The translations under genes and the position numbers were made by a program. A DNA stretch of 64,000 bases, taken from contig JAEWVF010000077.1 in NCBI GenBank assembly GCA_023459215.1, positions 22,440 through 86,439 on the forward strand, read 5' to 3'. Below, one piece after another: positions 53,920 through 62,837 of the stretch. Within the stretch, counting starts at the first letter, position 1; every line of letters begins with the position of its first letter. The stretch comes from Chloroflexota bacterium (GTDB taxonomy: Bacteria; Chloroflexota; Anaerolineae; Anaerolineales; Villigracilaceae). The notes under the pieces were generated by a model. The model saw only the letters and a program-made list of their open reading frames with translations. It searched no databases and was not told where the DNA came from.

Positions 53920-56475
53920 ATGATACCGATTCGGCTCAAACTCACTGGCTTTCTTTCCTATCGCGACCCGGTCGAAGTCGATTTTAGCGGCTTTAACATG
54001 GCTTGTATTTCGGGGCATAACGGCGCGGGCAAATCGTCCCTGTTGGATGCTTTTACCTATGCCCTGTTCGGGCAGGCGCGCAAGACCGGCGAAGCGCTGA
54101 TCCATAGCGCCAGCGAGATTGCCGAAGTGGCCCTGGATTTTGATTATGAGGGCAACCGCTATCGCATCCAGCGCATCCTGCCGCGCGGCAAAAGCACCAC
54201 GCTCGAATTCCAGGTTTGGGATGGCGAGCGCTGGCGTCCGCTGACCGAGCGTTCGACCCGCGAGACCCAGTCCAAGATCGAGCAGACCCTGCGGCTGGAT
54301 TACGAGACCTTCGTCAACGCTTCATTTTTCCTGCAAGGCAAGGCCGACCAGTTCACCCAGCAGCGCCCCGGCGACCGCAAACGCATCCTGGCCAGCGTGC
54401 TCGGCCTTGACCAGTGGGAATCGTACCGTGAGCGCACCGCCGAACGCCGCAAAGGTCTTGAGCGTGAAGTGGACCTGGTCGATGGCCGCCTGGCCGAAAT
54501 CAATGCCGAGTTAAGTGAAGAAGCCGACCGCAAAGCCCGCCTGGAAGCGCTTGAAAGCCAATTAAAAGAAATGGCCGCCAGCCGCAAAGTGCAGGAAAAC
54601 GCGCTTGAAACGGCCCGGCGGATGGCGGCTTCGCTGGCCCAGGAGCGCAAACTGACCGAGACGCTGGCTGCCGCGCTGGAACGTTCGCGCGCGAATCGGA
54701 CCGCGCTTTCGGCCCGCCTGGCCGCCAAACAGGCCGAGCGCGAGTCCCAGGCCGATCTCGTCAAACGCGCGGCGGAGGTTGAATCTGCTTACCAGACCTG
54801 GACCGAGGCCCGCGCTGCGCTGGAGGCTTTCGAGGCGGCTGCGATCCAATTCCGCGAGCAGGAGAAGCGCCGCCAGCCGTTTTTGGATGAAATCAACAGC
54901 GAGCGGGCGCGGCTGGAGCAGGAGCGTCTTGCGCTGGGTGAGCAGTATGCAATCATTGGTAACCAGTTATTGGTGATTGATGAGTTAAGCAAGGAACAGG
55001 AACGCGCCGAAAAGGCTTTGCAGGCTGCCGAAGAAAAGGTTCAACAGCGCGAAGCGCTGCGCGCCCAACTGGACGAGTTGCGCCAGCGTCAGGCTTCGCT
55101 CAAGGCCGAGAACGAGGGCCTGAAAGCCCAAATGCTGGCGATGGATGAGCGCATCAAAAACCTGGAAGTGACCGAGGCGGGTGCGTGTCCATTATGCGGG
55201 CAGGAACTCTCGCCCGAGCATCGTGCTGCAACGATTGATGGGCTGAAAGCCGAGGGGAAAGCCTTCGGCGACCAATGGCGCGCCAACCGCGCTGAAACGG
55301 AATCGATTGCCGGGCAAGTAGCGGAACGCGAGGCGCAGGTCAAAGGCCTTTCGGATGCAGAATCGGAGCGGGTGCGCCTGGCGGCCCAGCTTTCGGCGTT
55401 GCAGGAGCGTCTCGAAACGGCAAGACAGGCTGCGGCGGCGTGGGAAGCGGGCGGGAAAATTCGCTTGCAGGAGGTTGAAGGCCTGTTAAACGGTGAGAAC
55501 TTCGCAGCCGAGGCCCGTTCCCAATTATCCAGATTAGATGAAGAACTATCCGCGCTCGGCTACGATGCCGCCGCGCACGACGCCGCCCGCCGGGCCGAAC
55601 AGGCCGGGCGCGAGAGCGAGGTTGAGTTCCGCAACCTGGAAGCGGCCCGCGCCGCACTCAAGCCGCTCGACGATGAGATTGCCTCGTTAAACCAGCAACT
55701 TTCAACCTTAAACACCGAATTGGATAACGCCGAAGATGCTTATGCCGAAGCTGCTGCGCGCCTGGGCGAAGCGGAATCCAATACACCAGACCTGGAAGCG
55801 ACCGAGCGCGCCCTGTTCGATTTGCAGGAGCGCGAGAACCGCATGAATATGGAAGTCGGCGGGGCGCGCCAGTTGGTGGCGGTGCTCGACAGCCGCCGGA
55901 CGCAAAAAGCGCAATATACCGCCCGGCGCGAGGAACTGGCTGCCGAGATTGCGCGCCACAAGACCCTTGAGCGCGCCTTTGGTAAGGATGGTGTGCCGGC
56001 CCTGCTGATTGAGCAGGCCTTGCCGCAAATCGAGGAGAAAGCCAACGATTTGCTCGACCGGCTCTCGAACGGCGCAATGAGTGTCCGTTTTGTGACCCAG
56101 GCCAGCTACAAGGACAAAAAACGCGATGACCTGAAGGAAACGCTGGATATTGTCATCAGCGATCCGGCTGGCGAGCGCGATTATGAGATGTTTTCGGGCG
56201 GTGAGGCCTTTCGGGTCAATTTCGCCATCCGCCTGGCGCTTTCGGAGATTTTGGCCCAGCGCACCGGGGCGCGCTTGCAAACCCTGGTAATCGACGAGGG
56301 CTTTGGTTCGCAGGATGCGCTTGGAATCCAGCGTTTGATCGAGGCGATTAATACTGTTAAAGGTGATTTTGCCAAAATCCTGATTATTACCCACCTCGAT
56401 GAATTAAAGGATGCCTTCCCGAACCGGATCGAGGTCGAAAAGGGCGAGCGCGGGTCTGTGGTGAGGGTGATTTGA
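53920..56475 (+). CDS. sbcC: SbcC/Rad50-type exonuclease subunit
   Basis: An 851-residue SMC-like ATPase of the SbcCD (Mre11-Rad50) DNA end-processing complex. Walker A is GHNGAGKSS (Lys38). Long coiled coils flank a zinc hook CPLC (Cys423 and Cys426). The ABC signature is FSGGEAFR and Walker B LVIDEGFG. Length is at the short end of the family. The nuclease partner SbcD is normally adjacent, but none is found here. The gene overlaps the start of the next membrane protein gene. Confidence 0.93.
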   Translation: MIPIRLKLTGFLSYRDPVEVDFSGFNMACISGHNGAGKSSLLDAFTYALFGQARKTGEALIHSASEIAEVALDFDYEGNRYRIQRILPRGKSTTLEFQVWDGERWRPLTERSTRETQSKIEQTLRLDYETFVNASFFLQGKADQFTQQRPGDRKRILASVLGLDQWESYRERTAERRKGLEREVDLVDGRLAEINAELSEEADRKARLEALESQLKEMAASRKVQENALETARRMAASLAQERKLTETLAAALERSRANRTALSARLAAKQAERESQADLVKRAAEVESAYQTWTEARAALEAFEAAAIQFREQEKRRQPFLDEINSERARLEQERLALGEQYAIIGNQLLVIDELSKEQERAEKALQAAEEKVQQREALRAQLDELRQRQASLKAENEGLKAQMLAMDERIKNLEVTEAGACPLCGQELSPEHRAATIDGLKAEGKAFGDQWRANRAETESIAGQVAEREAQVKGLSDAESERVRLAAQLSALQERLETARQAAAAWEAGGKIRLQEVEGLLNGENFAAEARSQLSRLDEELSALGYDAAAHDAARRAEQAGRESEVEFRNLEAARAALKPLDDEIASLNQQLSTLNTELDNAEDAYAEAAARLGEAESNTPDLEATERALFDLQERENRMNMEVGGARQLVAVLDSRRTQKAQYTARREELAAEIARHKTLERAFGKDGVPALLIEQALPQIEEKANDLLDRLSNGAMSVRFVTQASYKDKKRDDLKETLDIVISDPAGERDYEMFSGGEAFRVNFAIRLALSEILAQRTGARLQTLVIDEGFGSQDALGIQRLIEAINTVKGDFAKILIITHLDELKDAFPNRIEVEKGERGSVVRVI

Positions 56476-57011
56476 ACGCGTTGAAGGATGAGTTGTGCAG
56501 AACGGTCAAACTGTTGCCGTTGATCGGAAGGTTTCTGGGTCTTTTTATTGCCTCTATGGCCCCGTTGATGTTCCTGGTGGGGGTGATTGCTGGGCTGGAT
56601 CGTTGGGGTGCGCATAACCGCTTTGTTGATAAATTGGAGGCTTACGGAAAGATTACCGAGGCCAGGGTTAGTTATGTGGATGAGGGTTACCGGGCCGGTT
56701 TGCATTTTATCGATTCGAGCGGCCAGGAACGTTACGGCACACTGGAGTTTCGCTATTATCCGCAGGACGTGATTCAGACTATTCGCCCGGATGCAAAATT
56801 GCGCATCGTTTACATTGACGCCCTGGTGTCTGAAGGCGAGAAAACCGCCCTGGCTGATTATTATGAGCAGGTCCTTGCGGCCCCGGCCGTTACGCCGGAT
56901 GTCTGGTGGATACTGGGCTTGTCCTGGTTGTTGATTGCTATTTATCCGAAATTTGTTTTTCTCGGATTTGTTGATTTTAGTGAATTGTTGACGCCTGATT
57001 TGAAAGTATAA
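56472..57011 (+). CDS. Membrane protein (paralogue of 57898-58449)
   Basis: A 179-residue protein with a helix near residues 20-42, an extracytoplasmic beta-rich segment (EARVSYVDEGYRAGLHFID, then LRIVYIDA) and a C-terminal helix pair. The overall plan resembles DUF3592-type proteins. It starts with TTG, overlapping the sbcC stop (TTGA). It shares layout and the motif FLVGVIAGLD with the protein at 57898 (FLFSVIAGLD). Function unknown. Confidence 0.7.
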   Translation: MNALKDELCRTVKLLPLIGRFLGLFIASMAPLMFLVGVIAGLDRWGAHNRFVDKLEAYGKITEARVSYVDEGYRAGLHFIDSSGQERYGTLEFRYYPQDVIQTIRPDAKLRIVYIDALVSEGEKTALADYYEQVLAAPAVTPDVWWILGLSWLLIAIYPKFVFLGFVDFSELLTPDLKV

Positions 57012-57016
57012 ACCTC

Positions 57017-57895
57017 ATGCAACTTGCCTCCAACCTCGCCCTTGCTGCCGGAATCATCGTCGAAATCCTGCTGTTGTGGGAAACTTCCGAACGGCAGAAA
57101 AGCGCCGCCGCCCAACCGGGGATTTTGGCGCCCGGCCTCAGCCGCTGGCAGGAAATCATTGCCCTGACCGTGCTGGTTTCGTGGATATTGATTCCCCTGG
57201 CCGAATTTTTCAACCCTGAACTCAGCCTAACTGTTCTGGGCGGCATCCAAAGCGCAATCATGCTGCCTTCGTTTATGTTCCTGTTTGTTTTTGGGATGGT
57301 TGTTCCAAAACTCCTGCCGCGCGTCAATGAGCAGACGATTGTTGTCGTTACCGCGATTGTTTCCGTCACCCTGGCGCGCTGGGCCGAACTGGACTGGTAT
57401 ATGTGGCCCGCGCTTCTCATCCCGCTGGTTGGCATCATTTTGATGGCGCTGACCGAGCGGGTGATTCCGCCCGCCTTAAAAAGCCTTTTCTATTTCTGGT
57501 ACTTGATTTGCCTGTTCCTGATGGCCTACCAGAGCAATTTTGACCTGTTCTTTAATGCCCCCAGTGATACGCAGAATTCGCTCGATTATTTTATCGCCGG
57601 CGCAGCCGGGATTTTCCTGCTCTTGCATAGTATTTTCCTGGTGCGCTTCTTCCTGATGTTGAGCGCCAACATCCTGCCCAAGAACCGCTATTTGATTGGC
57701 CTGGCCATGCCGCAATTGTTCAGCGATGAGCAGATGCCGCGCTACAAATTCCTGGTGATTTTGCTGGTGGTCGTCATCGTGCTATGGGCCAATCGCCAGT
57801 TTGGTTTTGTCCCGGATTTGAGCCTGGCCAGCCTGTTGATTTTGTTTGTTGTCCATTTTATGGATCGTTCTTTCCCGATTACTGCCAGGCTGTAA
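57017..57895 (+). CDS. Polytopic membrane protein, function unknown
   Basis: A 292-residue protein with about eight or nine hydrophobic helices and short loops. No family is recognised. It starts five bases after the upstream stop and ends two bases before the next start, so it belongs to the sbcC-led run. The two neighbours on either side are paralogues of each other, which suggests that the trio forms a unit. Confidence 0.7.
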   Translation: MQLASNLALAAGIIVEILLLWETSERQKSAAAQPGILAPGLSRWQEIIALTVLVSWILIPLAEFFNPELSLTVLGGIQSAIMLPSFMFLFVFGMVVPKLLPRVNEQTIVVVTAIVSVTLARWAELDWYMWPALLIPLVGIILMALTERVIPPALKSLFYFWYLICLFLMAYQSNFDLFFNAPSDTQNSLDYFIAGAAGIFLLLHSIFLVRFFLMLSANILPKNRYLIGLAMPQLFSDEQMPRYKFLVILLVVVIVLWANRQFGFVPDLSLASLLILFVVHFMDRSFPITARL

Positions 57896-57897
57896 GG

Positions 57898-58449
57898 ATG
57901 AACACGCGCTGGCTTCCCACCCGTCGAGAACTTGCCCTGATACCGAGAATTCTGCTCGGTTTTACCGCCATCCTGGTGCCGATCATGTTCCTGTTCTCGG
58001 TTATTGCCGGCTTGGATCAGGTTGTCCAGCATCGCGGTTTCGTTGACGCGTTGCACGACTACGGACGCGAGGCGGAAGTTGTGGTCGAATCAATCGATTT
58101 CGAAAACGGATATGGCTACATTTTCCTGTCCTGCCCTGAGCAAACGGCAGATTGTCAGCGGGTTTATGTGCGCGGGTTGTCTTTCTATCCATCCGCCTGG
58201 CTCGAATCGCTCAAACCTGGCCAGCCGATGCGGGTTGTTTATGTGGCGGCGCGGCCTCACCTGCACGCCGGGCGGGCGGTTCCGCTTGCGTTCTATCCGG
58301 CTCTCCAGCGCAATCTGGGCATTACCCCCGATATCTGGGGCGTGTTCGCGTTTTTCCTGCTGATCGACATCATCGCGCCTCATTTTCTCTTTGTGGGGCT
58401 AATTCCGATGGAAAGTTTAGTCGAAGGCGCTTTATCGGCCAAAACATAG
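57898..58449 (+). CDS. Membrane protein (paralogue of 56472-57011)
   Basis: A 183-residue protein with an N-terminal helix (about 17-42), an exterior region with two Cys (CPEQTADC) that could form a disulfide, a motif MRVVYVAARP matching LRIVYIDAL in its paralogue, and a C-terminal helix region. The ATG at 57898 directly follows the upstream stop; the longer reading from 57784 lies inside the previous gene. Function unknown. Confidence 0.7.
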   Translation: MNTRWLPTRRELALIPRILLGFTAILVPIMFLFSVIAGLDQVVQHRGFVDALHDYGREAEVVVESIDFENGYGYIFLSCPEQTADCQRVYVRGLSFYPSAWLESLKPGQPMRVVYVAARPHLHAGRAVPLAFYPALQRNLGITPDIWGVFAFFLLIDIIAPHFLFVGLIPMESLVEGALSAKT

Positions 58450-58533
58450 CTGTATTTTCGGGCATACCCTGCCCGTTGACTTTCCGGCTGGGGGAGGGGG
58501 AACTTCACGGTTCTTATTTGCAATGGAGAAATC

Positions 58534-59865
58534 ATGTTCCCCAAAATCGCACTCCCGCAGTCCTTTCGTTTTCCCATGCACGCCAATCCCGACCTGCGTC
58601 GGCGCTGGATGGCTGGCGTGTTGCAGGCCTTCCTGCTGCTCCTGGCCTGCCTGGCTTTGATCGATTCACTTTATTATTTTTGGCCTTTTTCCGAGCCGGA
58701 GGGTATCTTCCACACAGCTTTTGTGGCGGTGATGGCCCTGGTCTTTGTCCTCCTGCTCGGGCTGAATCGTTTCCCCGCGGCCAGCCGCCTGGGTCGGGTC
58801 GTGACCGTCCTGGTGTTGGCGATAGCCATCCCCTTTTCCGATGCGCCTGAAAATGTGATCTGGGGCTCATCATTCATCCTGTTTGCCTTGCCGGTCATAA
58901 GCGCAGGTTTTGTGCTATCCCCGGCGGCCAGTTTTTGGGTTGCGCTGGCGGTGACTGCTGAATTGGAGTTTTTCGCCCTGGCTTATGTTCCGGGGCGCGA
59001 AACCTTCCCGATTTACAATGCCATCAGCCTGCTGGCGATTGCCGGGGTGGCCTGGCTGGCCGCCGCCAGCATGGAAAATGTTCTTGCCCACCTGGAAGAA
59101 CTGGTTGCAGAACGCACCGAACACCTCAATCGCACTGTCGAGCGCCTGACCGAGGCCAAGGAAATGATTACCGCCTACTCGCATGAATTGGAATTGACCA
59201 GCACTCGCCTCGAACAGGCCAGCATGTTCAAGAATCTCTTCCTGAAATCTTTCCGCGACGAGATCGAAGCGCCCCTGGCCGGGATTTTGCAGGCCAGCTC
59301 GGTTGGCGAAGAACTCTCCACCGGCATCCTGCGCGACCCGGAACTCGCCCGCATCCATCGCAACGGACGGTTCTTGCAGGCGTTAATCAACTATATTTTG
59401 GATTTGGGTGATTTGGAGTTGGGTGTTCTGGAGATTAATCGCCAGCCGGTCAACCTCGTTCCCCTGATGCGCGGTGCGGTCAAACTGCTCGCCGAGCGCC
59501 TGGCCGAAAAAAGTCAGCAGCTTATCCTGGACATCCCCTCCGAGAGCCTGACTGCCCATGTCGACCGCGCCCGCATCGAGCAGGTGCTGGTCAACCTGCT
59601 CAGCGCGGCCAACAAATTCAGTCCCGAGGGCACCAAAATAGCGGTTTCCCTCGTCCAAGAGCAGCAATCCATCCAGCTTTCAGTGCGTGACGCCGGCCCT
59701 GGCATCAGCGCCGAAAATGTGGATCGGATGTTCAGCCCGTATAAGCGCATGGGCGTTTCGCGGCGCATCATTGAGATGCACGGCGGGAAACTCTGGCTGG
59801 ATACCGCCCCCGGCAAAGGCGCCAACTTTATCGTCGAACTGCCCGTATCCGAGGCGGCAGTTTAG
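58534..59865 (+). CDS. Histidine-kinase-like protein with Asp at the phospho-acceptor site
   Basis: A 443-residue membrane protein: four to six helices (25-180), a coiled coil (185-230), then a dimerisation helix pair and an HATPase-like domain. The HisKA position normally occupied by His reads FLKSFRDEIEAPLAGI, with Asp242 in place of His. The HATPase keeps the N-box Asn (LVNLLSAANKF) and G1 (DAGPGISAEN), but the GxGLGL box and lid are missing: SPYKRMGVSRRIIEMHGG runs directly on. It is therefore probably a pseudokinase, perhaps an allosteric partner. GGAG precedes the ATG. It is followed by a glycosyltransferase and a methyltransferase. Confidence 0.8.
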   Translation: MFPKIALPQSFRFPMHANPDLRRRWMAGVLQAFLLLLACLALIDSLYYFWPFSEPEGIFHTAFVAVMALVFVLLLGLNRFPAASRLGRVVTVLVLAIAIPFSDAPENVIWGSSFILFALPVISAGFVLSPAASFWVALAVTAELEFFALAYVPGRETFPIYNAISLLAIAGVAWLAAASMENVLAHLEELVAERTEHLNRTVERLTEAKEMITAYSHELELTSTRLEQASMFKNLFLKSFRDEIEAPLAGILQASSVGEELSTGILRDPELARIHRNGRFLQALINYILDLGDLELGVLEINRQPVNLVPLMRGAVKLLAERLAEKSQQLILDIPSESLTAHVDRARIEQVLVNLLSAANKFSPEGTKIAVSLVQEQQSIQLSVRDAGPGISAENVDRMFSPYKRMGVSRRIIEMHGGKLWLDTAPGKGANFIVELPVSEAAV

Positions 59866-59879
59866 AATAGAAGAGACTC

Positions 59880-61040
59880 ATGTTTTTCTATCTCGCACTT
59901 TCAACCCTGTTTTTTCTTGGCGCGCTGATTATCATTGCCTGGCTGCACAACCAGGCCTGGCTGGATGTGCAAACACCGCGCGTTGCCGCGCCCGCCGCTG
60001 GCCCGCAGGTGTCGGTCATCGTCCCGGCCCGCAACGAGCAGAAAAATATTCGCCGCTGCGTCGATGCTCTGCTCGCCCAGGATTATCCCAATCTGCAAGT
60101 CCTGGTGCTGGATGACCGTTCGAGCGACTCCACGCCCGTTATTTTGGCCGAGCTCTCGGCCCGCGACGCCCGTCTCGTTATTTTGGCGGGACGCGAACTC
60201 ACCCCCGGCTGGGCCGGCAAGCCCCATGCCTTGCACCAGGCTGCCGCCTCCGCTACCGGCGAATGGCTTTTGTTCCTCGACGCTGATACCTTCCTGCACC
60301 CGAACGCCGTTTCCGCCGCCCTGGCTGCTGCCCAAAAATCCCGCGCCGACCTGTACACGGTCATGACTGAGCAAATCCTGGGTTCTTTCTGGGAGAAAAC
60401 CGTCATGCCGCTCGTTTTTACGGCGCTTTCAGTCGGTTTTTCGCCGCGCAAGGTGAACGATTCCAAAAGTCGTGATGCCATTGCCAATGGACAGTTCATC
60501 CTTATCCGCCGCGCCGTTTACGATTCCGTTGGCGGCCATGAAGCGGTCAAAGACCAGATTGTCGAGGACAAGGCCCTGAGCGAAAAGGTCAAATGGAGCG
60601 GTCATCGCCTGGTTGTGGCCGATGGCCATGGCGTGGCCCAAACCCGCATGTACACCGATCTGGCCTCGATGTGGGAAGGTTGGACGAAGAACATCTACCT
60701 CGGCCTTTCCGATCACCCCGGCCTGATGCTGCTGGGCGTTTTCGGGGCGACCCTGGCGCTGATGGCGGCCCTCGTTCTGCCGGTTTGGCCGGTTTTGGGC
60801 TTGCTTTGGTATGCCAGCGGTGGGGGTTGGGCGGCTTTGCTGGTAATGATTGAAGCCTTGCTGATTTGGGCCTATATTTTGCTCGAGCGCGTCAAAGTTA
60901 ATCGTGGCATGGGCGTTTCGGCCTGGTATGCCTTGACCACTCCGCTTGGCGCGGGTGTTTTTGCCGCCATGATGCTGGCCTCGGCCTGGAAAGTTTTATC
61001 TGGCGCGGGTGTCACCTGGAAAGGGAGAACTTACAAATGA
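59880..61040 (+). CDS. Family 2 glycosyltransferase, membrane-bound
   Basis: A 386-residue GT2 enzyme. An N-terminal helix (1-22) precedes the catalytic domain: VSVIVPARNE, VLDDRSSDST and FLDADTF, then the acceptor region EDKALSEKVKWSG. Three or four C-terminal helices (about 275-375) hold it in the membrane. The arrangement resembles CrtQ-like and hopanoid or carotenoid glycosyltransferases. The acceptor is not known. Its stop overlaps the methyltransferase start by four bases (ATGA), so the two probably act in one pathway. Confidence 0.85.
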   Translation: MFFYLALSTLFFLGALIIIAWLHNQAWLDVQTPRVAAPAAGPQVSVIVPARNEQKNIRRCVDALLAQDYPNLQVLVLDDRSSDSTPVILAELSARDARLVILAGRELTPGWAGKPHALHQAAASATGEWLLFLDADTFLHPNAVSAALAAAQKSRADLYTVMTEQILGSFWEKTVMPLVFTALSVGFSPRKVNDSKSRDAIANGQFILIRRAVYDSVGGHEAVKDQIVEDKALSEKVKWSGHRLVVADGHGVAQTRMYTDLASMWEGWTKNIYLGLSDHPGLMLLGVFGATLALMAALVLPVWPVLGLLWYASGGGWAALLVMIEALLIWAYILLERVKVNRGMGVSAWYALTTPLGAGVFAAMMLASAWKVLSGAGVTWKGRTYK

Positions 61041-61744
61041 CAAAATCTACCGTTGAAGAAATCCGCCAGCGTTTTGACAATGATGTCGAACGTTTTTCCA
61101 GCCTCGAAACCGGCCATGCCGCCGCGGTTGACTCGCCCTTGACTATGGATTTGATTACCCGCGCCGCCGCGGCTTGCACGCCCCATGCCGCCGATTTGCT
61201 CGATATTGGCTGCGGGGCTGGTAATTATTCGCTCAAAATGCTCCAGGCGCTGCCCAACCTGAACGTTGCTTTGCTCGATTTAAGCCAACCGATGCTGGAA
61301 CGCGCCGCGCAGCGGGTCGGGGCGGCGACCAGTGGGCGGGTCGTCACGCACCAGGCCGACATCCGCGAACTGGAACTGGGCGAGTCTCAATTCGACATTA
61401 TCCTGGCCGCAGCGGTTTTCCATCACCTGCGCGCGGACGAGGAGTGGCGGGCAGTTTTTGCCAAATGCTTGCGCGCCCTGCGTCCCGGCGGCGCGTTGTG
61501 GATATCGGATATGGTCGAGCACCAGCATCCCCCGCTCCAGGCCCTGATGAAAGCCCGTTATGGCGAATACTTGTCCGCGCAAAAGGGCGATGAATACCGC
61601 GAAACGGTCTTTTCCTACATCGAAAAAGAAGACACCCCGCGCTCGATCCTCTTCCAGGTGGATATGCTGCGCGAGGTGGGTTTTTCTGCTGTTGAGATTC
61701 TGCACAAAAACAGCGTTTTTGCCGCGTTCGGCGGGATGCGCTAG
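61037..61744 (+). CDS. Class I SAM-dependent methyltransferase
   Basis: A 235-residue methyltransferase with motif I LLDIGCGAGNYS, motif II LLDLSQPML, motif III in DIILAAAVFHHL and LRPGGALWISDM as the later strand. Substrate unknown. Translational coupling to the GT2 gene suggests that the two modify the same lipid or polymer. Its stop overlaps the convergent thioesterase gene by four bases. Confidence 0.85.
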   Translation: MTKSTVEEIRQRFDNDVERFSSLETGHAAAVDSPLTMDLITRAAAACTPHAADLLDIGCGAGNYSLKMLQALPNLNVALLDLSQPMLERAAQRVGAATSGRVVTHQADIRELELGESQFDIILAAAVFHHLRADEEWRAVFAKCLRALRPGGALWISDMVEHQHPPLQALMKARYGEYLSAQKGDEYRETVFSYIEKEDTPRSILFQVDMLREVGFSAVEILHKNSVFAAFGGMR

Positions 61745-62214
61745 TCCGGGTAAACTTTCCAGCCCAGGTCTTCCAGGTTGGCTGAATCGAGCACTTCCTG
61801 CGGAACATCGATCAACAGGGTGTTGGCCTCGGCCAGCAGGGTTCCGCTTTCATCGTAGATTCCGGCCCAGCCTTCGGCCATCTTGCCCTTCGATTTGCCC
61901 GCCTTGCCGACGATTTTGAGCGGCTTACCGGTTGGCACATTCTTGCGATATTTAACTTCCAGTTTGCCGGTGAACATGAAGCGCGGCGCGGACGGGTCGC
62001 CCATATGGGCCCGTCCGCTGATTTCATCCAGGATCGTTGCCACAATCCCGCCATGCAATACGCCGGGATAACCCTGGAAGTGTCCGGGAGCGGTGTAGCT
62101 GCTTTCGATTACGCCTGGTCCGGTCTGGTAGATTTTCAGCTTCAATCCGACCGGGTTTTCCAGGCCGCAGATGAAACACATTTTGCTGTTGGGTTGTTTG
62201 AGCAAGCTGGTCAT
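61741..62214 (-). CDS. PaaI-type hotdog thioesterase
   Basis: A 157-residue hotdog-fold protein with the HGGIVATILDE active-site segment (catalytic Asp in TILDE) and the core YRKNVPTGKPLKI. A short N-terminal part has Cys in MCFICGLENPVGL, a signature of a subgroup of 4HBT/PaaI proteins. Acyl-CoA hydrolysis is likely, substrate unknown. AGGA precedes the ATG. It follows the lipoprotein gene on the same strand with a 15-base gap. Confidence 0.85.
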   Translation of the reverse strand: MTSLLKQPNSKMCFICGLENPVGLKLKIYQTGPGVIESSYTAPGHFQGYPGVLHGGIVATILDEISGRAHMGDPSAPRFMFTGKLEVKYRKNVPTGKPLKIVGKAGKSKGKMAEGWAGIYDESGTLLAEANTLLIDVPQEVLDSANLEDLGWKVYPD

Positions 62215-62229
62215 GGTTTCCTGGGTTTC

Positions 62230-62751
62230 TTACGGCATGGGCGGGAAGTTCGGTTGCAACCAATCCAGGATGTCGATGTCGCTGCTTTCTTCGCCGTTGA
62301 AAACCACTACATCCACCAACCCGTGTTCGGTGCAGGTTTCGGCCATGCCGCAGAGCACAGCCTGGGTATACCCGCCTGAAAGCCCAACCGGGAAGCTGTC
62401 GCCGCCCAGGGTGTAAGCAACCACGTTGTACTTGCCTTCGGGCAGGTTTTCGATGCGGTAATTTGTCTGGTTCAAAGTGGTTTCGACCGTGTAGATTTCC
62501 GAACTGCCAACCCGAAAAGCCACCACCTTCAAGGGCGGGATGGCCTCGGACGGGTAGCTTAACCGGCCCGAGATTGCGCCTCCGCTGGCCAGGGTTGGCG
62601 CGGGCAGGATCTCGGCCTCGGACGGGACGTAGGCGGTCAGGGTGGCTTCCACAATGGCGGCCACATCCGGCGACGGCATGGCTGCCGGGCCGGCTGGCGC
62701 GCAAAAAGTCAGCAGCAGCGCCAGGGGAACTAAAAACAGGAATTTTTTCAT
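62230..62751 (-). CDS. Small lipoprotein with carboxypeptidase-regulatory-like fold
   Basis: A 173-residue exported lipoprotein. The signal MKKFLFLVPLALLLTFC ends in a lipobox-like Cys. The body has a beta-sandwich character: GAISGRLSYPSEAIPP, VAFRVGSS and YRIENLPEGKYNVVAYT, the last typical of CarboxypepD_reg-like or SdrD_B-type domains. Ligand unknown. The ATG at 62751 has a GGAGG site, so the longer reading is not used. Confidence 0.75.
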   Translation of the reverse strand: MKKFLFLVPLALLLTFCAPAGPAAMPSPDVAAIVEATLTAYVPSEAEILPAPTLASGGAISGRLSYPSEAIPPLKVVAFRVGSSEIYTVETTLNQTNYRIENLPEGKYNVVAYTLGGDSFPVGLSGGYTQAVLCGMAETCTEHGLVDVVVFNGEESSDIDILDWLQPNFPPMP

Positions 62752-62769
62752 ATACTCCTCCGCGTTATC

Positions 62770-62819
62770 AAAAAAAGTCGCCGCCGGACCTGGGTTCTGG
62801 AAACCAGGCAGGCGGCGGC
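62770..62819 (-). terminator. Intrinsic terminator after the Rcp1-like regulator gene
   Basis: On the minus strand GCCGCC...CCTGG pairs with CCAGG...GGCGGC and is followed by seven T. It lies between the regulator stop (62838) and the lipoprotein start. Confidence 0.8.
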
Positions 62820-62837
62820 AATGACTTTCAGGGGACG

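Noticed and set aside
53920..58449. A defence island around sbcC
   Set aside because: The adjacent genes are membrane proteins without known defence domains, and sbcC is a housekeeping repair gene.
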